A stretch of DNA of 10,020 nt, from NCBI GenBank assembly GCA_052387115.1, contig JBQTJM010000321.1:1-10020 (forward strand), in the 5' to 3' direction. A program made the translations under genes and the position numbers. This DNA is from JACCXJ01 sp052387115. Lineage in GTDB: Bacteria; Pseudomonadota; Gammaproteobacteria; JACCXJ01. Positions 6,322-10,020 of this stretch are shown here, piece after piece. How positions within the stretch are numbered: the first letter of the stretch is position 1; the number at the start of each line of letters is the position of its first letter. The notes beneath the pieces were generated by a model. That model saw only the letters and a program-made list of their open reading frames with translations. It searched no databases and was not told where the DNA came from.

Positions 6322-7673
6322 TGCGGCCTCTTGCGGCCCTGGCGCTCTTCTGCGCGCTGGCGGCCTGCGGGGCCGCGTTGCCCGGACCGACCGTCATCGA
6401 TTTCTGGGCCATGGGACGCGAAGGCGAGGCGGTCCAGTTGCTCGTCCCCGAGTTCGAGCGCCGCCATCCCGGCCTGCGTGTCCGAGTCCAGCAGGTCCCG
6501 TGGAGCGCCGCGCACGAGAAGCTCCTGACCGCCTTTGCCGGCGATGCCCTACCCGATGTCTTTCACCTCGGGAACACCTGGCTCCCGGAGTTCGTGGCCC
6601 TGCGTGCCCTGGCGCCGCTGGACGCATGGCTCCCGGGATCGATCGAGGTCACGGAGCAGGCGTACTTTGCGGGCCTGTTCGCGACCCAGGTCTTCGACGG
6701 TCACGCCTACGGCCTGCCCTGGTATGTCGATACGCGCCTGCTCTTCTACCGGCAGGATCGCTTGGCAGAGGTCGGTTTCAGCGCGCCGCCACGCACCTGG
6801 GCGGAATGGGTCACGGCGATGGAGCGCATCCAGGCACAGGGACGTCCCCATAGAGATAGAAGTAATGGTCACCCGATCTTCCTCCCGATGAACGAATGGG
6901 AACCGCCCGTGATCCTGGCCTTGGGGCTCGGCGCGTCGCTCTTGAAGGACCAGGACCGGTACGGGAATTTTCGCGGCACAAGGTTTCGCCGGGCGCTCGA
7001 GTTCTACGCCGGGATCTTCGATCGGGGCCTCGCGCCGGCGCTCGGAAGCGGCCAGATCGCGAACCTCTATCAGGACCTGGCGCGCGGTCGTTTCGCCATG
7101 TTCATCACCGGCCCGTGGAACATCGGCGAGTTGCGCCGCCGCCTGCCCGCCAAGTCCTTCGCCCTGTGGCGGACGGCACCCATGCCTCTACCGGAGGCGC
7201 CGGCACCCGGATTGAATCGACTAAGTCGGGCTATGCCCGGCGCCTCGATCGCCGGTGGTGCGAGCCTGGCCGTCTCGCGCCGCTCGCCCCATGCGGAGGC
7301 GGCCTTCCGGCTGGTCGAGTACCTGGGGGACGGCGAACAGCAACTGCGGTTCTATCGTGCCACCGGCAACCTGCCTGCGCGGCGGGACGCCTGGGTCGCG
7401 GGTGATCTGGAAACCGATCCCCTCGTCGCGGGCTTCTGGGAGCAGATGCAACACCTGCGATCGACACCAGCGATACCGGAATGGGAACGCATCGCCTCCG
7501 GCATCGAGCGGGCCGCCGAGGCGGTGGTCCGCCACGAGCAAACCATCGACGAGGCCGTCACGACCCTCGATGTCGAGACGGATGCCATCCTCGAGAAGCG
7601 GCGCTGGCTCATGAGTCGTCAGGGGCCCCGAGCCACACCCCCTCCGGAAGCGGGCGCGCGGCATGGGCCTTGA
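6321..7673 (+). CDS. ABC sugar-type solute-binding lipoprotein (family 1)
   Basis: This 450-residue protein is the extracytoplasmic substrate-binding component of the importer encoded with the preceding ATPase. The signal peptide MRPLAALALFCALAAC has a lipobox (LAAC) with the acylated Cys at 16, so it is predicted to be membrane-anchored. The mature part follows the family-1 binding-protein pattern: VIDFWAMG at the start, FERRHPG, a hinge-proximal block PDVFHLGNTWLPEF (78-91), GLPWYVDTRLLFY (131-143), and FITGPWNIGELR (261-272). ATG 6321 is chosen over an in-frame ATG at 6267 because it begins exactly at the signal peptide and overlaps the ATPase stop as TGATG, a typical coupled start. Family members bind maltose, glycerol-3-phosphate and other carbohydrates; the substrate here cannot be told from sequence. 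Confidence 0.93.
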   Translation: MRPLAALALFCALAACGAALPGPTVIDFWAMGREGEAVQLLVPEFERRHPGLRVRVQQVPWSAAHEKLLTAFAGDALPDVFHLGNTWLPEFVALRALAPLDAWLPGSIEVTEQAYFAGLFATQVFDGHAYGLPWYVDTRLLFYRQDRLAEVGFSAPPRTWAEWVTAMERIQAQGRPHRDRSNGHPIFLPMNEWEPPVILALGLGASLLKDQDRYGNFRGTRFRRALEFYAGIFDRGLAPALGSGQIANLYQDLARGRFAMFITGPWNIGELRRRLPAKSFALWRTAPMPLPEAPAPGLNRLSRAMPGASIAGGASLAVSRRSPHAEAAFRLVEYLGDGEQQLRFYRATGNLPARRDAWVAGDLETDPLVAGFWEQMQHLRSTPAIPEWERIASGIERAAEAVVRHEQTIDEAVTTLDVETDAILEKRRWLMSRQGPRATPPPEAGARHGP

Positions 7674-7689
7674 GCGCGGCGCTTGGTAA
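7663..7689 (+). pseudogene. possible truncated start of an ABC permease gene
   Basis: An ATG at 7663 overlaps the end of the binding-protein gene by 11 bases and encodes MGLERGAW before a TAA at 7687-7689. MalF/UgpA-type permeases often begin with a short charged stretch ending in AW just before the first membrane helix, and a permease gene is expected at this place in such operons. Immediately after, base composition drops and no permease sequence is visible in any frame. The reading is that a deletion or insertion removed the permeases. With only eight codons, this could be chance. Confidence 0.25.
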
Positions 7690-7852
7690 AGATTGTTCCG
7701 GTGACAGCACCGGGTTACAAAAACGGGGCATTGAGCGAGAACCCTCGAGAGACCGAAAGGAGAACGTTTTCTAAGTCATCCCAATTCTGTGGCTTTACCT
7801 CGGATGTCTTGACGGCTGCGCTCCCTGGCAACTGATAATTGTGAGCTCTACC
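7690..7852. other. gene-free interval with a hairpin, less GC-rich than its flanks
   Basis: No supported gene is seen here. CCGGTG (7698-7703) and CACCGG (7708-7713) form a perfect 6-bp stem over a 4-base loop without a T-run, a weak candidate terminator for the transporter genes. The stretch AAAGGAGAACG near 7757 looks like a ribosome site but has no start codon behind it. The stretch is the likely junction where the transporter operon was cut. Confidence 0.4.
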
Positions 7853-8782
7853 TCAAGCGGGATCCGGCCCGACTGCCGGGCCTCGATCCCACGGGGCGGG
7901 CGGCGCAAAGCGCTCGGTGAGGAAATCCACGAACGCGCGCACTTTGGGTGAGAGATAGCGGTTGTGGGGATAGACCGCATAGAGGGTAGAGGGCTCGGTT
8001 GGATAATCGTCCAGCACCGTGATGAGCGCCCCGCTCTGGAGCGCCTCGCCCACCATGAAAGTCGGGGTACGCGTGAGCCCGATCCCGGCTAGGAGCATAT
8101 CCCGGATCGCCAAGCTGTTGTTGGATTGATACTTTCCCGACACCGTGACGCTGCGCTTGCCACCCTGCCCATCGAAGTGCCATTCGTTGCCGCTGGTGAG
8201 GGTGTAGATCAAACAGTTGTGGCGGATCAGATCCTCAGGCGCTTCGGGGATCCCAGCACGCTCCAAGTACAGCGGTGCGGCACAGACCACAAAATGGATG
8301 GGCGTGAGGCTGCGCGCCACCAAGGTGGAATCGGGCAAGGCGGTGATGATCCGCAGCGTCACGTCATAGCCTTCCTCAATCACATCCACAAAGCGGTCGT
8401 TGTAGCTCACATCGAGCGTGATCTCGGGGTAGCGCGTGAGGAACTCGGGCAGCGCGGGGCCGAGGTGCAGGATCCCGAAGGACATCGGCGCGTTGAGCTT
8501 CAGCGTCCCGCGCGGTGCCGCTTGGACGTGGCTCACGCAGCGCTCGGCGCTCGCGATCTCCTCGAGCGCCAGGCGGCTGCGCTCATAGAGCGCGGTGCCC
8601 GCCTCGGTCAGACTCAAGCGCCGGGTGGTGCGGTTGAGGAGCCGCGCACCGAGCCGCTCCTCCAGCCGGGACACATACTTGCTCACCACCGACCTGGCGA
8701 TCCCAAGCCGCTCCGCGGCGGCCGTAAAGCTCTTCGCGTCGACGACCCGTACGAAGACCACGATGTCGGTTAGCTCGTCCAA
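7853..8782 (-). CDS. LysR-family transcriptional regulator
   Basis: This 309-residue regulator has the LysR layout: a winged helix-turn-helix at about 4-62 (FVRVVDAKSFTAAAERLGIARSVVSKYVSRLEERLG, shown here as two runs, FVRVVDAKSF and then TAAAERLG onward) followed by an effector-binding domain at about 90-295. Length and sequence fit the CrgA/AaeR-like branch, whose members often sit beside oxidoreductase genes. The start codon is TTG (8782-8780): an in-frame TAA six codons upstream leaves no ATG or GTG, and GAGAG lies just before it. It is divergent from the old yellow enzyme gene, 131 bases away, the usual position of a LysR protein that controls its neighbour. A promoter whose -10 lies in a perfect palindrome suggests it represses itself. 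The inducer is unknown, though electrophilic enones or quinones would match the neighbour's substrates. Confidence 0.93.
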   Translation of the reverse strand: MDELTDIVVFVRVVDAKSFTAAAERLGIARSVVSKYVSRLEERLGARLLNRTTRRLSLTEAGTALYERSRLALEEIASAERCVSHVQAAPRGTLKLNAPMSFGILHLGPALPEFLTRYPEITLDVSYNDRFVDVIEEGYDVTLRIITALPDSTLVARSLTPIHFVVCAAPLYLERAGIPEAPEDLIRHNCLIYTLTSGNEWHFDGQGGKRSVTVSGKYQSNNSLAIRDMLLAGIGLTRTPTFMVGEALQSGALITVLDDYPTEPSTLYAVYPHNRYLSPKVRAFVDFLTERFAPPAPWDRGPAVGPDPA

Positions 8783-8808
8783 GCGTCTCTCGATTTGTTA
8801 CCCTTCGC

Positions 8809-8822
8809 GAACAATATTGTTC
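8809..8822. promoter_or_regulatory. perfect palindrome, candidate LysR operator
   Basis: GAACAATATTGTTC is a perfect 14-bp palindrome in the 131-bp gap between the LysR and old yellow enzyme genes. Another TTGTT half (8795-8799) pairs with AACAA (8810-8814) at a wider spacing, so up to three half-sites are present. LysR proteins bind dyad sites in such divergent gaps, and this is by far the clearest dyad here. Confidence 0.6.
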
Positions 8823-8841
8823 CAGGAGACTAGATTATCAA
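8813..8841 (-). promoter_or_regulatory. sigma-70-like promoter of the LysR gene
   Basis: On the minus strand TTGATA (8841-8836, 5 of 6 consensus) and AATATT (8818-8813, 4 of 6) are 17 bases apart. The -10 box is the centre of the palindrome at 8809-8822, so a bound regulator would block its own promoter. Transcription would start near 8806, giving a leader of about 24 bases. Confidence 0.5.
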
Positions 8842-8913
8842 AGAACGACTTGCAAGTAGGATCTCGCATCCTTGGTGTTTCATCCTTCCCTCTCGACGAT
8901 AAGGAGCCGACAG

Positions 8914-10020
8914 ATGAACAAGGCGCAAGCGGTCCGACTCACGGAAACGGACCTTTTCACACCGCTGCGGCTTGGGCCTTACGTGGTGCCGAACCGCATC
9001 GTAATGGCGCCCTTGACCCGCAACCGCGCAGGCGCGGGCAATGTCCCGCAGGCGATGAACGCGCGCTACTACGCGCAGCGCGCCTCGGCGGGGCTTATCA
9101 TCACCGAGGCCACGCAAATCTCACCCCAAGGCGCGGGCTATCCGGACACCCCGGGGATCCACAACGCGGCGCAGGTCGCAGGCTGGAGAAACGTGACCCA
9201 GGCCGTGCACGAGTGCGGCGGTCGCATCTTTCTGCAGCTCTGGCACGTGGGCCGCATCTCCCATCCCTCGTTGCAACCCGATGGGGCGTTGCCGGTGGCA
9301 CCCTCCGCGATCCGGCCAGCGGGTGAGGCGTACACGTACGAGGGACGGAAACCCTTCGTAACGCCGCGCGCCCTCGACATCGCGGAGATCCCTGGTATTA
9401 TGGAGCAGTACCGCACCGCCGCTCATTATGCGCTTACCGCCGGCTTCGATGGGGTCGAGATCCACGCGGCCAACGGGTACCTCATCGATCAATTCCTGCG
9501 CGATGGCACCAATCACCGCACCGACGGCTACGGCGGCAGAGTGGAGAATCGGGCACGCTTTCTGTTCGAGGTCGTCGAGGCCGTCATCGGGGTGTGGGGA
9601 CCCGGGCGCGTTGGAGTGCGCCTCTCGCCGCTCAGTGCTTTCAACGGCATGATCGACTCGAACCCCGAGGCGCTGTTCGGATATGTCGCCGAACGGCTCG
9701 GCGATTACCCGCTCGTCGAGCTCCACGTGGTCGAAACGGAAGAGGAACACGACGTGCGGCCAGCGGCGGGCCTCGACTTCGGCCGACTACGCCAGCGCTA
9801 CCGCGGCCTGTACATGGCCAACGGCGGATACGCGTACGAGCGCGCCACGGCCGCACTCCGCGCGGACAGCGCAGACCTCGTCTCCTTCGGGCGCCTGTTC
9901 TTGGCCAACCCCGATCTGCCGGAGCGCTTCTGCCGGAACGCGCCGCTCAACACGCCGGACCCTGCCACATTCTATGAGGGCGACACGAAGGGCTATTCGG
10001 ACTATCCGACCCTCAGCGAG
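8914..10020 (+). CDS. old yellow enzyme, NemA/XenB-type ene-reductase (3' end beyond window)
   Basis: The frame is open to the window edge and gives 369 residues. It is an FMN-dependent TIM-barrel flavoprotein that uses NAD(P)H to reduce activated C=C bonds, maleimides, nitrate esters or nitroaromatics in the cytosol. The signature is complete: APLTR (32-36) with the flavin-contacting Thr35, QLWHVGR (108-114), H184 and N187 that hold the substrate carbonyl, the proton-donor Y189 (IHAANGYL), then DGYGGRVENRARF, and flavin phosphate residues in NGGY (303-306) and FGRLFLANPDLP (326-337). It starts at ATG 8914 with AAGGAG seven bases upstream. NemA is about 365 residues and ends near a DYP motif, as seen at 363-365 here, so only a few codons should be missing. 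The divergent LysR gene is its likely regulator. The exact substrate cannot be assigned. Confidence 0.95.
   Translation, partial: MNKAQAVRLTETDLFTPLRLGPYVVPNRIVMAPLTRNRAGAGNVPQAMNARYYAQRASAGLIITEATQISPQGAGYPDTPGIHNAAQVAGWRNVTQAVHECGGRIFLQLWHVGRISHPSLQPDGALPVAPSAIRPAGEAYTYEGRKPFVTPRALDIAEIPGIMEQYRTAAHYALTAGFDGVEIHAANGYLIDQFLRDGTNHRTDGYGGRVENRARFLFEVVEAVIGVWGPGRVGVRLSPLSAFNGMIDSNPEALFGYVAERLGDYPLVELHVVETEEEHDVRPAAGLDFGRLRQRYRGLYMANGGYAYERATAALRADSADLVSFGRLFLANPDLPERFCRNAPLNTPDPATFYEGDTKGYSDYPTLSE

Noticed and set aside
7683..7835. 50-codon open frame from TTG after the binding-protein gene
   Set aside because: It is in the same frame as the binding protein after its stop, lacks a ribosome site and resembles no family; this length is expected by chance.
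7692..8823. Shared ATTGTTCC at 7692-7699 and 8816-8823, as a possible target-site duplication or second operator
   Set aside because: Eight bases only, without matching flanks or palindromic context at the first site; likely chance.
8595..9326. 243-residue plus-strand frame spanning the LysR/OYE gap
   Set aside because: It runs through the LysR start, the palindrome and into the wrong frame of the old yellow enzyme; low-complexity shadow translation.

Overview
The window is GC-rich bacterial DNA with dense genes on both strands. Protein motifs suggest a Gram-negative proteobacterium, probably a gammaproteobacterium: an LplT/PlsC-type lysophospholipid transporter fusion, an HU protein, a MalK/UgpC-type ABC ATPase with a lipoprotein binding protein, and a LysR regulator divergent from an old yellow enzyme. 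The exact lineage cannot be fixed from sequence alone. No tRNA, rRNA or CRISPR array was seen.

Layout from left to right. Positions 1-238 (minus) hold the frameshifted 5' end of an IS110-family transposase. Next is a visibly less GC-rich PAS-GGDEF diguanylate cyclase (362-1246, plus). From about 1340 the composition becomes strongly GC-rich. An MFS transporter fused to an acyltransferase-like domain runs from 1340 to 3193 (plus); its C-terminal domain has lost the acyltransferase catalytic motifs, and its last residues are encoded by a large inverted repeat (3151-3258). That repeat separates it from a convergent second MFS transporter (3272-4489, minus). Upstream of the second transporter on the same strand is an HU-family protein (4565-4906), followed by a strong hairpin.

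A 230-bp divergent region leads to an ABC sugar-type transporter: ATPase (5137-6321) and solute-binding lipoprotein (6321-7673), translationally coupled by a TGATG overlap. The expected permeases are missing. Only an overlapping 8-codon start resembling a permease N-terminus remains before a stop, and composition drops at that point, which suggests the operon was cut by deletion. The right end holds a LysR regulator with a TTG start (7853-8782, minus) divergent from an NemA-type old yellow enzyme (8914 to beyond the window, plus). A perfect 14-bp palindrome sits between them and overlaps the regulator's likely -10 element.

No clear new multi-gene system was found. The observations most worth checking are the catalytically dead acyltransferase domain, the nested inverted repeat that supplies a protein C-terminus, the ABC operon without permeases, and the LysR/OYE operator.
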